Positions 7,049 to 16,312 of a DNA stretch of 64,000 nt are shown piece by piece; position 1 is the first letter of the stretch; every line of letters starts with the position of its first letter. The notes beneath the pieces were generated by a model that worked only from the letters and a program-made list of their open reading frames with translations, had not been told where the DNA came from and ran no database searches. The position numbers were made by a program, and so were the translations under genes. This DNA is from Methylotenera sp. L2L1. GTDB lineage: Bacteria > Pseudomonadota > Gammaproteobacteria > Burkholderiales > Methylophilaceae. The DNA is taken from positions 248,001 to 312,000 of the forward strand of contig NZ_JQMG01000001.1 of assembly GCF_000744605.1 (NCBI RefSeq), read 5' to 3'.

Positions 7049-7394
7049 GTTAAGCGTCAGTATCTAAATAGTTAAGGTGATATGTCTTTTTAGCCATTAT
7101 TTTTTACCCCCAAGGTCATTAATAACGCTTGGCCTGTAGTAGCTATAGTTTACTCAATCAAGTTGAAATCTTTGCAAGAACCGAAATATGGCTCAAATTC
7201 CAACAAAGGTAATCAACAAATATAATATAGCTATGGTTGTCATTATTTATAGGACTATAAATAGATCCTCATCCTTGCTTTCGCACCACAGGCACTCCGA
7301 TTCACTAGGTGCTAAAGCCCCAGTGAAGTCGTATGCGAGGATGACGGCATTGTTAGCTTTATAAAGCTAAATAATTTAGTGTTAAAGCCTCAAG
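7049..7394. other. Intergenic region with a degenerate REP-like remnant
   Basis: No gene seen. Bases 7264-7348 hold partly complementary arms (ATCCTCATCCTTGCTTTCGC against GCGAGGATGACGG) resembling the hairpin pair at 15021-15092 but decayed, with unrelated sequence between. An 18-bp perfect AT-rich palindrome (TTAGCTTTATAAAGCTAA, 7353-7370) lies between it and the PDE-like gene's stop. Confidence 0.45.
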
Positions 7395-8177
7395 CTATAA
7401 TTCAAAAATTTGATGTCGATGTAGTGCCGCAATAGACAAACCAACATCTACTTCAGCTATTTCTCGCATGATATGCGCATCTTCGCCTGGTTTTAAGTGT
7501 GTAATATACACTTCAAGCTCCCCAGTTCGGTGAGCTACACTTAACTTGGCTAGCTCTTCTAACAGCATCGAAGGACACAGATGCTTAGATAGGATTGCCA
7601 GTTCTAACTCACTGTTGCTGAAAGCAGTCTCCACAATCAGATATTTAAGCTGATTTATCTTGTTTACTTCGCGCCATAGCGCATCACAAATCGTTGTGTC
7701 GCCAGTATAAACCAAACTATGAAGCGCGCCTTCAATATGATAACCAACCGCAGGCACTACATGGTGCACAGGTACTGCAGTGATCGCGCGTTTACCAAGT
7801 GAGATTTTTTGCCCAAGCTTTATCTCTTGATAACGTAAAAAAGGCGTATCACTATTAGGTATAGCATTAAAATCTGGCCATATTTTCCAATTAAAGATAT
7901 GTTCTTTCAGAATATCCAGCGTTTCATTTGTGGCATACACCGTGATGGGCTCAGTGCGAATCCCCATGACGGTATCTAACAATAGTGGAATAAATGCAAT
8001 ATGATCCAAATGTGAATGCGTTACGAATATATGGCTGATGTTAAGCAATTCATCCATCGACAAATCACCAACACCAGAGCCAGCATCAATCAATACATCT
8101 TGATCCAGCAACAGTGATGTTGTGCGGTATTCACCACCTATACCACCACTACAGCCAAGCACTTTGAGTTGTGTCAT
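7395..8177 (-). CDS. Metallo-beta-lactamase-fold hydrolase, class II cyclic-nucleotide phosphodiesterase-like
   Basis: A 260-residue MBL-fold enzyme. The metal motif is THSHLDHIAFIPLLLD at about residues 54-69, with later ligands in VPVHHVVPA (near 138), YTGDTT (near 158) and THLKPG (near 227). The HSHLDH-[IL] form and the absence of a signal peptide fit the class II 3',5'-cyclic-nucleotide phosphodiesterase group, although related MBL enzymes act on other substrates. Its neighbour at 5981 binds cyclic nucleotides, which supports but does not prove a cNMP substrate. No close Shine-Dalgarno decides the start, and ATG at 8177 fits the family's beginning (MTQLKVLGCSGG). Confidence 0.75.
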   Translation of the reverse strand: MTQLKVLGCSGGIGGEYRTTSLLLDQDVLIDAGSGVGDLSMDELLNISHIFVTHSHLDHIAFIPLLLDTVMGIRTEPITVYATNETLDILKEHIFNWKIWPDFNAIPNSDTPFLRYQEIKLGQKISLGKRAITAVPVHHVVPAVGYHIEGALHSLVYTGDTTICDALWREVNKINQLKYLIVETAFSNSELELAILSKHLCPSMLLEELAKLSVAHRTGELEVYITHLKPGEDAHIMREIAEVDVGLSIAALHRHQIFEL

Positions 8178-8252
8178 TTAGACATTCGCCTTAATTAAAC
8201 TGTTATCATTTTTACTCACAGATGAAGCCACGTTCAGGCTGTTTTGAGTACA

Positions 8253-8987
8253 ATGTCACGATTGTCACAACACATTCAAAACTGCCCAACCACTATGACT
8301 TACCAGCAACCACTTGAGCTAAGCCTCCATACTTCAAATAACAGCAAAATCAATGCCAGCATCATTTGGCTACATGGGCTTGGTGCTGATGGATATGATT
8401 TTGAACCAATTGCTCAGCGTCTTTTAGAAAATCCATCATTTAGCCATGTACGCTTTATATTGCCACATGCACCCGAAATGGCGGTGACCAGGAATAATGG
8501 ATATATCATGCCAGCTTGGTACGATATCTATGGCCACATCCCCATTACACACGAAGATGAGGCTGGAATCAAAGCCAGTCAAGAATACATCAACTCTTTG
8601 ATTATAAATGAAATTAACAGGGGAGTTCCATCCGAGCGGATTTTACTTGCAGGATTTTCACAAGGTGGTGCAATTGCATTACATACAGCGTTGCGCTACC
8701 CTCAAAAGTTGGCTGGTGTACTGGCACTTTCTACCTACTTACCGCTGCATGCGCTATTAAGTAAAGAAGCAAGTACCGCTAACACTGACACGCCAATTCT
8801 CATAGCGCACGGCATTTTTGATGACATCATCCCATTAGAAACAGCAGCAAAGTCGCGTGATTTACTACAAAACTGTCGATATTCCGTCAATTGGCGTGAG
8901 TACAACATGGCACACTCACTTTGCGATCAGGAAATTATCGACATTCAAATCTTTTTAAAACAAGTTTTGTCCTTAGATTTGTCTTAA
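8253..8987 (+). CDS. Alpha/beta hydrolase, carboxylesterase/phospholipase family
   Basis: An esterase of the COG0400 type. The oxyanion segment IIWLHGLGADGYDF is near residue 38, the nucleophile elbow is GFSQGGA (Ser near residue 137), the acid is in HGIFDDIIP and the catalytic His in NMAHSLC. Such enzymes hydrolyse short acyl esters or lysophospholipids. Possible starts are TTG 8244, ATG 8253 and ATG 8295, and none has a strong Shine-Dalgarno. The family usually begins 20-25 residues before the LHGLG motif, so 8295 is also plausible. It diverges from the PDE-like gene across a gap of about 70 bp. Confidence 0.85.
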   Translation: MSRLSQHIQNCPTTMTYQQPLELSLHTSNNSKINASIIWLHGLGADGYDFEPIAQRLLENPSFSHVRFILPHAPEMAVTRNNGYIMPAWYDIYGHIPITHEDEAGIKASQEYINSLIINEINRGVPSERILLAGFSQGGAIALHTALRYPQKLAGVLALSTYLPLHALLSKEASTANTDTPILIAHGIFDDIIPLETAAKSRDLLQNCRYSVNWREYNMAHSLCDQEIIDIQIFLKQVLSLDLS

Positions 8988-9033
8988 GATTTGGTAGAAT
9001 AGCGGATTGATAAACCTTAGCCACTGAGACGTG

Positions 9034-9306
9034 ATGTCTGCACCTAAAACCAAAACCAATACTGCCACCGGCAACAAAGGAGAACTTGAGTCGATGCTTA
9101 GCTTCGAACAAGCATTTGGCGAGCTAGAAAGCATCGTAGCGCAAATGGAGTCAGGGCAAATGCAGTTGGAAGCTTCGCTAGAGGCTTACAAACGCGGTAA
9201 CTTACTGCTGACGTTTTGCCAACAATCACTGGCTGATGTTGAACAGCAAGTAAAAATACTGAACGAGCGTCAACAACTCGTTCCGTTCACGACCAATAAT
9301 GACTAA
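9034..9306 (+). CDS. xseB: Exodeoxyribonuclease VII small subunit
   Basis: A 90-residue protein with the XseB core: SFEQAFGELESIVAQMESGQMQLEASLEAYKRG, then LLTFCQQSLADVEQQVKIL. It is a small coiled-helical subunit that assembles with XseA to degrade single-stranded DNA. ATG at 9034 is chosen over the adjacent GTG at 9031. The stop overlaps the ispA start by 8 nt, so the two are translationally coupled, and dxs follows. The xseB-ispA-dxs order is the classical one. Confidence 0.93.
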   Translation: MSAPKTKTNTATGNKGELESMLSFEQAFGELESIVAQMESGQMQLEASLEAYKRGNLLLTFCQQSLADVEQQVKILNERQQLVPFTTNND

Positions 9307-10210
9307 CACAAACATGATAGACAAGTCAGAAGCTGATTTTTTAGTATGGGCAAAACAGAAACAAGACCATATTGAAATAGTACTCGACGAAGCATTGCCT
9401 AGTAAAACGACTGCACCAGAAATGCTGCATGACGCAATGCGATACAGCTTGTTAGGCGGGGGGAAGCGTGTAAGAGCCTTACTTTGCTATGCTGCTGCAG
9501 AACTATGTGCGACAGACGCACCTGTAGTAGATGCGGCGGCCTGTGCTGTAGAAATGATTCATGCATATTCGTTAGTGCATGATGACATGCCCTGCATGGA
9601 TAATGACGATTTGCGTCGTGGCAAACCTAGCTGTCATAAGCAATACGACGACGCCACAGCATTATTAGTTGGCGATGCCTTACAAAGCTTAGCCTTTGAT
9701 GTTCTTTCCACGCCTACACTTTGCACCAACGCTAATCAGCAAATATCCATGCTAAATATTCTAGCAAAAGCATCAGGCTCATCAGGCATGGCGGGCGGGC
9801 AAGCGATTGATTTAGCATCAATTGGCAAATCACTGACGCAAACTGAACTAGAAACCATGCATCAACTGAAAACAGGCGCTCTTATTCAGGCTGCAGCATT
9901 ATTAGGCGCATCCAGCGGCACGCGCGAGCAGATGTCTGCCGTAATGTTATATGCAGAACACATTGGACTTGCGTTTCAAGTCGTTGACGACATTCTTGAT
10001 GTTGAAGCTGACACGAGCACCCTAGGAAAAACTGCCGGCAAGGATGCCGATAGCAGCAAACCTACTTATGTCACCATTTTAGGGTTAGATCTCGCAAAAA
10101 AACTGGCTGACCAACTATATGAAACAGCGATTGCTGCGCTAGCACCATTTGATGAAGATGCAAAGCACCTGCGCGAGCTAGCCGGCTTCATTTTACACCG
10201 CAGCTTTTAA
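9299..10210 (+). CDS. ispA: Farnesyl diphosphate synthase (polyprenyl synthetase)
   Basis: Condenses isopentenyl diphosphate with dimethylallyl and geranyl diphosphate to farnesyl diphosphate. Of its 303 residues, the first Asp-rich motif is in HDDMPCMDNDDLRRG (near residue 98) and the second in VDDILDVEAD (near 227). GGGKRVRALL near residue 50 is the pyrophosphate-binding block. The size of the first Asp motif (DDMPCMD) indicates a short-chain FPP-type enzyme. It overlaps xseB and is followed 33 nt later by dxs, giving an isoprenoid precursor operon that also feeds the ubiquinone genes farther on. Confidence 0.95.
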   Translation: MTNTNMIDKSEADFLVWAKQKQDHIEIVLDEALPSKTTAPEMLHDAMRYSLLGGGKRVRALLCYAAAELCATDAPVVDAAACAVEMIHAYSLVHDDMPCMDNDDLRRGKPSCHKQYDDATALLVGDALQSLAFDVLSTPTLCTNANQQISMLNILAKASGSSGMAGGQAIDLASIGKSLTQTELETMHQLKTGALIQAAALLGASSGTREQMSAVMLYAEHIGLAFQVVDDILDVEADTSTLGKTAGKDADSSKPTYVTILGLDLAKKLADQLYETAIAALAPFDEDAKHLRELAGFILHRSF

Positions 10211-10243
10211 CCTCAACCACTTTAATTTAATGACACTCTGCTC

Positions 10244-12097
10244 GTGACCCCACTATTAAACACTATTAACTACCCCGAACAATTACGGCTACTTGAGCGT
10301 AGGGAATTAGTGCAGCTCGCACAAGAGTTACGCCTGTTTTTGGTAGATAGTGTCGCCAAAACAGGTGGTCATTTAGCTTCTAATCTTGGCGTAGTTGAGC
10401 TCACGATTGCATTGCATTATGTGTTTAATACACCAGAGGATAAATTGGTTTGGGATGTTGGTCATCAAACTTACCCGCATAAAATACTGACTGGTCGCCG
10501 CGAAGCCATGCAAAGTTTACGCAAACCTCAAGGCATTGCTGGCTTTCCTAGACGCAATGAAAGTGAATACGACACTTTTGGCACAGGCCACTCCAGCACC
10601 TCGATTTCTGCTGCATTAGGCATGGCCGTCGCCGCGCAAAAAACGGGAAGCGAAAGACGCGCAGTCGCCATCATCGGTGACGGTGCAATGACCGCAGGTA
10701 TGGCTTTTGAAGCACTTAATAACGCAGGCAATATGGATGCAAACCTGTTAGTTGTACTCAACGATAACGACATGAGTATTTCTAACAATGTCGGTGCTTT
10801 AAATAACTATTTAGCAAAATTACTGTCCAGCCGTTTCTATGGCACTGTTAGAAAATCCGGCAAAAAAGTATTGTCCGCACTGCCGCCTATGATGGAATTT
10901 GCCAAGCGTGCAGAAGAACATGTAAAAGGCATGGTCACCCCTGGCACTTTGTTTGAAGAGTTTGGCTTCAACTACATTGGACCTATCGATGGCCACGACC
11001 TAGATGCGCTTATTGACACCCTGCACAATATTAAACAACTCAGTGGCCCTCAGTTTTTACATATTGTGACGCAAAAAGGTAAAGGCTTTGAACCTGCTGA
11101 AGAGAACCCTAATAAGTTTCATGGTGTAGGTAAATTCGACCCATTTAACGGTAACTCTATCAGCACAAAGTCTGCGAAATCATATACCGAAGTATTTGGT
11201 GACTGGCTAGTCGACATGGCAAAATCTGACCATAGGCTCATCGGCATCACACCCGCAATGTGTGATGGCTCAGGCTTAAATGCTTTTGCTAGCCAGTTCC
11301 CAGAGCGCTATTACGATGTAGGAATTGCAGAACAGCACGCGCTTACATTTGCAGCAGGGATGGCTTGTGACGGATTAAAACCCGTTGTGGCTATTTACAG
11401 CACGTTTTTACAACGCGCTTATGACCAACTGATTCATGACATTGCATTACAAAACTTACCTGTATTGCTCGCTATTGACCGAGCAGGCCTAGTGGGTGCG
11501 GATGGGCCGACACATGCCGGTAGTTTTGATTTAACCTACATGCGCTGCATTCCCAACATAGTGATCATGACCCCTAGCGATGAAAATGAATGTCGCCAAA
11601 TGCTCACTACTGGATTTTTACACGATGGCGTAGCTGCAGTGCGTTACCCTAGAGGTAGCGGCACTGGTGCTGAAGTCAGCAGCGAGCTCGAGGCAATAGA
11701 AATCGGTAAAGGCATCATCGCGCGTAAAGGTGAGAAAGTTGCGATTCTGGCATTTGGCTCTATGCTTGCGCCAGCATTAGAGGCCGCTGAAACACTCAAT
11801 GCTACTGTGGCCAATATGCGCTTTGTTAAGCCGATTGACCATGCACTTATCACAAAAATTGCACAAGAGCATACCGTCATTGTGACAATAGAAGAAAATT
11901 GCATGATGGGAGGCGCAGGCTCTGCCACGATGGAAGCGCTGCAATCTATACAACCCAATATCCCTCATATGATTAAAACACTAAGCCTAGGCTTACCAGA
12001 CCAATTTATAGAACACGGCGTTCATGAAACTATGCTCGCCGATTGCGGTCTAGACGCTAAAGGAATAGTTTCTGCAATTGCGAAGCTAATAACCTAG
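10244..12097 (+). CDS. dxs: 1-deoxy-D-xylulose-5-phosphate synthase
   Basis: A thiamine-diphosphate enzyme joining pyruvate and glyceraldehyde-3-phosphate, the first step of the MEP isoprenoid pathway. 617 residues, normal length. Landmarks are the early [12 protein letters not shown] block, the ThDP motif [18 protein letters not shown] from about residue 145, the transketolase-type VGIAEQHA near 359, and RYPRGSG in the C-terminal part. The start is GTG at 10244, 33 nt behind ispA, so it belongs to the xseB-ispA-dxs operon. folE2 follows 42 nt after the stop and is probably co-transcribed up to the terminator at 12952. Confidence 0.97.
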   Translation: MTPLLNTINYPEQLRLLERRELVQLAQELRLFLVDSVAKTGGHLASNLGVVELTIALHYVFNTPEDKLVWDVGHQTYPHKILTGRREAMQSLRKPQGIAGFPRRNESEYDTFGTGHSSTSISAALGMAVAAQKTGSERRAVAIIGDGAMTAGMAFEALNNAGNMDANLLVVLNDNDMSISNNVGALNNYLAKLLSSRFYGTVRKSGKKVLSALPPMMEFAKRAEEHVKGMVTPGTLFEEFGFNYIGPIDGHDLDALIDTLHNIKQLSGPQFLHIVTQKGKGFEPAEENPNKFHGVGKFDPFNGNSISTKSAKSYTEVFGDWLVDMAKSDHRLIGITPAMCDGSGLNAFASQFPERYYDVGIAEQHALTFAAGMACDGLKPVVAIYSTFLQRAYDQLIHDIALQNLPVLLAIDRAGLVGADGPTHAGSFDLTYMRCIPNIVIMTPSDENECRQMLTTGFLHDGVAAVRYPRGSGTGAEVSSELEAIEIGKGIIARKGEKVAILAFGSMLAPALEAAETLNATVANMRFVKPIDHALITKIAQEHTVIVTIEENCMMGGAGSATMEALQSIQPNIPHMIKTLSLGLPDQFIEHGVHETMLADCGLDAKGIVSAIAKLIT

Positions 12098-12139
12098 TGA
12101 TATACTCAACTAATATTTGTAAAATTTAAGAAAATATAC

Positions 12140-12946
12140 ATGGATCAGACTACGCATAAAAACCCGATTGAAGACGTACAAAACACGGTAGATACACGCC
12201 ATTTGGCAATTGACAAAGTTGGCATCAAGGCGATTCGCCATCCAGTCATTGTAAAAGACAAGACTGGCGGTGAGCAGCACACTGTTGCAATGTTTAATAT
12301 GTACGTGCATCTACCTCAGCAATTTAAGGGTACTCACATGTCTCGTTTTGTTGAAATCCTCAACATGAATGAGCATGCCATTTCAGTAGAGTCTTTTGAA
12401 ACAATTTTACGTGAAATGGTAAAACGCCTTGAAGCGGAATCTGGTCACATCGAAATGACGTTCCCATACTTCGTGAACAAAGCAGCGCCTATCTCTGGTG
12501 TAAAAAGCTTACTAGACTACGAAGTGACGTTTATTGGCGAAATTCATCAAGACAACTTTGAAATCACAGTAAAAGTGCTGGTACCAGTGACTAGCCTATG
12601 CCCGTGCAGTAAAAAAATCTCTAATTACGGTGCCCATAACCAACGCTCACACGTAACGGTAACTGCGTTGATTAATGACTTCATTTGGATAGAAGACATT
12701 ATCGACTTAGTAGAAAAACAAGCATCATGTGAGCTATACGGCCTACTCAAACGCCCAGATGAGAAGTTCGTTACTGAGCGTGCTTACGATAACCCTAAAT
12801 TTGTTGAAGACATGGTGCGTGACGTAGCTGCGCAATTGAATGCAGAAAAACGTATCATTGCATACACGGTAGAATCAGAAAACTTTGAATCTATTCACAA
12901 CCATTCAGCATATGCGCTAATCGAAAAAGATAAGCGTCAGAATTAA
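12140..12946 (+). CDS. folE2: GTP cyclohydrolase I type IB (FolE2)
   Basis: Makes 7,8-dihydroneopterin triphosphate from GTP for folate and pterin cofactors. The 268-residue protein has the COG1469 signatures: a Cys-rich [22 protein letters not shown] segment near residues 149-170, [17 protein letters not shown] before it, and a C-terminal NHSAYALIE. FolE2 is not homologous in sequence to FolE. Its metal use is broader (Mn or Fe as well as Zn), so it may matter under zinc limitation, but no Zur-like site was recognised. ATG at 12140, then an intrinsic terminator. Confidence 0.95.
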   Translation: MDQTTHKNPIEDVQNTVDTRHLAIDKVGIKAIRHPVIVKDKTGGEQHTVAMFNMYVHLPQQFKGTHMSRFVEILNMNEHAISVESFETILREMVKRLEAESGHIEMTFPYFVNKAAPISGVKSLLDYEVTFIGEIHQDNFEITVKVLVPVTSLCPCSKKISNYGAHNQRSHVTVTALINDFIWIEDIIDLVEKQASCELYGLLKRPDEKFVTERAYDNPKFVEDMVRDVAAQLNAEKRIIAYTVESENFESIHNHSAYALIEKDKRQN

Positions 12947-12951
12947 GAAAT

Positions 12952-12984
12952 AAAAAAGCCACTTAATACTTAAGTGGCTTTTTT
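12952..12984 (+). terminator. Intrinsic terminator after folE2
   Basis: AAAAGCCACTTAA pairs with TTAAGTGGCTTTT across a 3-nt loop, followed by T's to 12984. The A-run on the left could also serve transcription from the other side. Confidence 0.88.
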
Positions 12985-13064
12985 GTAAATATCAGCTTGT
13001 TTTTTGCAAAAATATTACATAAAAGAGTGTCTATTCATGCATCCTTTATTGTTTGATATATTGT

Positions 13065-13730
13065 TTAATACTTTTTGGTCAACGTCATCGAAATGTCTTG
13101 ATGCTTCATTTCCATCCGTTTGAGCGCGCTCATCCCCATGAGCACTACTGAAGGTGAGCCACCCTCTAACACACTGCCCTCTACCTGATTAAGTGTAATA
13201 TTACCAATCTTTAGATTTGCAATGGTGACACGATAAGCGGTTACAACGCCGTTTGCTGTGCCAACTAACACAGGCTCCCCTTTTTTGTAATCAATATTAG
13301 CGAACTTCGCATCTCCACTATTAAGCGCGACAGTAGTTGCCCCCGTATCAATTAAAAACTTTAATGGCACACCATTGATTTTACATTCAGAAACAAAATG
13401 CCCCTGTGCATTCGCATATAAAGTCACACTAGGATTACTGCTAGCTGTAGAATCCGCAACCGAAGCCGCCTGCCCCATGCCTAATTTTCTTGTCTTGCCT
13501 TCAATGAGCAGTGTGGCTGAACTGCTGTCTGCAGCAATTAATTTGACGCCATCAACGGTCTGCCCAACACTCAAGGTTCTGGGCTTTCCATCATTAATGA
13601 TCATCACAGCTTTATTACTAAACAATCCTACAATATTCACTTTCGTATTTGCCACAGCAGCAAGTGAGCATAGCAACAGAGAAGTAGGCAATGTAATAAA
13701 CAGCAATGGGTGTAATCGAACAGATAACAT
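13065..13730 (-). CDS. Retropepsin-like clan AA aspartic protease, secreted
   Basis: 221 residues with a hydrophobic N-terminal signal segment (LFITLPTSLLLCSLAAVANT), a PDZ-like or SH3-like middle (GLFSNKAVMIINDGKPRTL), and a retropepsin domain from about residue 100. That domain has the catalytic Asp in FLIDTGATTVALN and a flap-like VLMGMSALKRM near the end. This matches the bacterial TIGR02281-type protease family, which has one DTG per chain and acts as a dimer. The substrate is unknown. Its ATG shares one base with the stop of the MFS gene (TAATG), so it is translationally coupled to it. Confidence 0.85.
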   Translation of the reverse strand: MLSVRLHPLLFITLPTSLLLCSLAAVANTKVNIVGLFSNKAVMIINDGKPRTLSVGQTVDGVKLIAADSSSATLLIEGKTRKLGMGQAASVADSTASSNPSVTLYANAQGHFVSECKINGVPLKFLIDTGATTVALNSGDAKFANIDYKKGEPVLVGTANGVVTAYRVTIANLKIGNITLNQVEGSVLEGGSPSVVLMGMSALKRMEMKHQDISMTLTKKY

Positions 13731-14902
13731 TATTTGAATATCCCTTGCTGAGTTGTTTGCTGCTGACTAAGATTCAGCCCAAATGCTATCACAGCCAAAC
13801 CAACTAAAGGAAAAACTGCTGCCAGCATAAAGGTTTGCTGACCACCCAAATACTGTAAAGCATACCCTCCTGCAACCCCTCCAATAGTCCCGCCAACACC
13901 ATAAGCCACACTGTTATAAATAGCCTGCCCTTTTGCTTGATGCCGTCCATTAAAAAACTGCGTAATCACCTCTACTGAGGCAGCGTGAAAACTACCAAAT
14001 GTGGCAGCGTGTAAAGTTTGTGCCAATATAAGTATCCATAAATTATCTACAGCAACTCCAATCAGAGCAAACCGAATCACAGCCAGTACCAAACTGACAA
14101 GTAAGATTAGTTTCAATGTGAATCGCCTCAAAATTTTGGGCATTAACATAAAAATAAGAATTTCGCAGATGACCCCTACTGCCCACAGCAAACCAATCAT
14201 GCCCTTGCTATAACCATGCTCACTCAAGTAAATAGAATAAAAGTTATAAAGTACACCATGTGCTGTCACCATTAAGGAGCAACCGACCAACAATGCAATC
14301 ACATTAGGCTGCCGTATCACCTGCCAAATTGAAAAATGATCATGTGGATGTGCGGCAAGCTTTGGCTCTGGTAATGTGTAAGTGAGAGTAAATAACATGA
14401 CTTGCACTGCCAGCAAAAACCACAACAAACTTGATATACCAGCCGAATCTATCAAAAATCCTAGCACTACTGCCGCCACAATAAAGCCTGACGACCCCCA
14501 CATACGAATACGACTGTAATGACCATTAGTAGTAGCAAGATGTGCTAAGGTAAGCGACTCCGCCAGTGGCAAAGTGGAGCTTGTGAATAAGCTTAATGCA
14601 GCCATGACAAAAAACATCCAGAAAAAACCATGCGCCCAGAATACAGCCACAAAACCACACAAGCCTAGAAAGGCCGTTAGCTTGATCCAAGGAGTGCGTT
14701 TTCCTGTGTGATCAGCCAGCCAACCCCAGAAGTTAGGTGCAAAAATACGGCTAATCTGGAATAAAGACATCAATATCCCAATATCCGCAGCTGAAAACGC
14801 TTCAGACTTTAAATACAAACCCCAATACGGAACAAAAGCCCCGACAAAGAAGTAATAGATAAAATAGAACCGTGATAATCGATAATGTAACGCTGTATGC
14901 AT
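13730..14902 (-). CDS. MFS transporter, HcaT/LacY-like proton symporter family
   Basis: 390 residues with about 12 hydrophobic segments and the family's first helix YFIYYFFVGAFVPYWGLYL. The FQISRIFAPNFWGWLADHTGKR loop between helices 2 and 3 is the MFS motif-A position. The N-terminal pattern resembles HcaT-type carriers (phenylpropionate permease-like), but the substrate cannot be set from sequence. Coupled to the aspartic protease by a one-base overlap. The start codon lies only 17 nt after a strong terminator hairpin (14920-14945), which raises the question of how it is transcribed. Confidence 0.85.
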   Translation of the reverse strand: MHTALHYRLSRFYFIYYFFVGAFVPYWGLYLKSEAFSAADIGILMSLFQISRIFAPNFWGWLADHTGKRTPWIKLTAFLGLCGFVAVFWAHGFFWMFFVMAALSLFTSSTLPLAESLTLAHLATTNGHYSRIRMWGSSGFIVAAVVLGFLIDSAGISSLLWFLLAVQVMLFTLTYTLPEPKLAAHPHDHFSIWQVIRQPNVIALLVGCSLMVTAHGVLYNFYSIYLSEHGYSKGMIGLLWAVGVICEILIFMLMPKILRRFTLKLILLVSLVLAVIRFALIGVAVDNLWILILAQTLHAATFGSFHAASVEVITQFFNGRHQAKGQAIYNSVAYGVGGTIGGVAGGYALQYLGGQQTFMLAAVFPLVGLAVIAFGLNLSQQQTTQQGIFK

Positions 14903-14919
14903 GTGGCTATCATACCGAT

Positions 14920-14945
14920 AAAAAAAGTCGGCTAACGCCGACTTT
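14920..14945 (-). terminator. Intrinsic terminator upstream of the MFS gene (end of aroC transcript)
   Basis: GTCGGC (14927-14932) and GCCGAC (14937-14942) pair over a TAAC loop, extended by A-T pairs. The T-tract lies on the minus strand (A-run 14920-14926). It ends transcription arriving from aroC and sits 17 nt before the MFS start codon, so it could act as an attenuator. Confidence 0.75.
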
Positions 14946-14963
14946 AAAATTAATATTTATTAG

Positions 14964-15141
14964 TTAGGGAGCTTTGCACAAAACGAAATAGGCTATTTTT
15001 TAACAAAAAAATCAAAATCTGTCATTCCCGCGAAAGCGGGAATCCATTTTAATGAAACACTTGGATGGATCCTCGCTTTCGCGAGGATGACGAAATTGTA
15101 AGTTTTTAGGGCTAAAACTGCTTCGTGCAAAACTCTCTAAA
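14964..15141. repeat. MITE-like element with imperfect terminal inverted repeats enclosing a REP-like pair
   Basis: TTAGGGAGCTTTGCACAAA (from 14964) matches the reverse complement of the sequence ending near 15140 (TTAGAGAGTTTTGCACGAA) at 16 of 19 positions. Between them lies a hairpin pair: GTCATTCCCGCGAAAGCGGG from 15021 with its GAAA loop, and GATCCTCGCTTTCGCGAGGA up to 15092. The two inner stems differ in sequence but each pairs perfectly, so base pairing has been kept. No coding capacity and no clear target duplication. Confidence 0.6.
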
Positions 15142-15168
15142 ATTAATTGGCTAGTAATTAATAGTCAT

Positions 15169-16257
15169 TTATACGATTTTAGGGGTACTACACAACACGT
15201 CTGCATTTTGCCCACGGTTACGCAACGCATGATCCATCAGCACCATCGCTAACATTGCTTCAACAATCGGTGTTGCTCGCACACCAACACATGGGTCGTG
15301 ACGTCCTGTCGTTTGCATGGTTACTGCATTGCCGTTTTTATCAATCGAACGTCGCTCTTGTGGAATACTAGAAGTTGGTTTTAATGCCACATTCACGCGG
15401 ATTTCCTGCCCTGTAGAAATTCCACCTAAAATTCCACCTGCGTGATTGGTGACAAACCCTTGCGGTGTCATTTCATCAGAATGCACGCTACCTCGCTGTG
15501 CGATGCTGGAAAAACCAGCACCAATCTCAACCCCTTTGACTGCATTAATACTCATCATGGCATATGCAATTTCAGCATCTAATCTGTCAAAAATCGGCTC
15601 GCCTAGACCTACTGGCACATGTTCTGCCACCACAGTAATACGCGCACCCACAGAGTCGCGTTCTGCACGAATTTTGTCTAGATAGCCCTCAAGTGTTGGC
15701 AAGATGCTGACATTAGGTGAGAAAAATGGATTGTCATTTACAACATCCCAGCTCTCAAACGGAATATCAATTTCACCTAATTGGCTCATATAACCACGCA
15801 CTGAAACGCCATAACGCTCTTTTAGCCATTTTTTGGCAATCGCACCCGCAGCCACACGTGCAGCTGTTTCACGCGCACTTGAGCGGCCACCTCCGCGATA
15901 ATCGCGCACCCCATATTTTTGCGTATAGGTGTAGTCTGCATGGCCTGGGCGGAATGTATCCATAATCTTGCTGTAATCTTGACTGCGCTGATCGGTATTG
16001 CGAATCAGTAAACCAATCGGGGCACCAGTGGTTTTACCTTCAAACACGCCTGACAGTATCTCTACCATGTCAGCCTCTTGACGTTGTGTCACATGGCGAG
16101 AAGTGCCTGGCTTACGGCGATCTAAATCAATTTGCAAGTCTTCGGCACTCAACTCCAAGCCAGGTGGGCAGCCATCGACGATACCGCCAATCGCAGCACC
16201 GTGCGACTCACCAAATGATGTAAAGGTAAAAAGCTTGCCAAGTGTATTGCCAGACAT
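15169..16257 (-). CDS. aroC: Chorismate synthase
   Basis: Last step of the shikimate pathway: 5-enolpyruvylshikimate-3-phosphate to chorismate, with reduced FMN. 362 residues, normal length. Family signatures are [18 protein letters not shown] at the N-terminus, [17 protein letters not shown] near residue 48, [13 protein letters not shown] near 125, and [13 protein letters not shown] near 270. It supplies aromatic amino acids, folate and ubiquinone. ATG at 16257. The gene appears to stand alone: a repeat lies on each side, and it is followed by the terminator at 14920. Confidence 0.97.
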   Translation of the reverse strand: MSGNTLGKLFTFTSFGESHGAAIGGIVDGCPPGLELSAEDLQIDLDRRKPGTSRHVTQRQEADMVEILSGVFEGKTTGAPIGLLIRNTDQRSQDYSKIMDTFRPGHADYTYTQKYGVRDYRGGGRSSARETAARVAAGAIAKKWLKERYGVSVRGYMSQLGEIDIPFESWDVVNDNPFFSPNVSILPTLEGYLDKIRAERDSVGARITVVAEHVPVGLGEPIFDRLDAEIAYAMMSINAVKGVEIGAGFSSIAQRGSVHSDEMTPQGFVTNHAGGILGGISTGQEIRVNVALKPTSSIPQERRSIDKNGNAVTMQTTGRHDPCVGVRATPIVEAMLAMVLMDHALRNRGQNADVLCSTPKIV

Positions 16258-16312
16258 GATACGCCCTCAATTAAAGTTGAGTAATTTTAACATACCCAAG
16301 CAACATGTTAAG

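Noticed and set aside
7353-7370. Palindrome TTAGCTTTATAAAGCTAA as terminator or operator
   Set aside because: It is AT-rich, has no T-tract on either strand, and no regulator is linked to it.
13375-13737. Long reading frames opposite the aspartic protease and other known genes
   Set aside because: They lie opposite confidently assigned genes, have no ribosome sites or recognisable motifs, and read as shadows.
15021-15092. Repeats here and at 5265 as a CRISPR array
   Set aside because: There are only two inverted copies at each site, no regular direct repeats and spacers, and no cas genes in the window.
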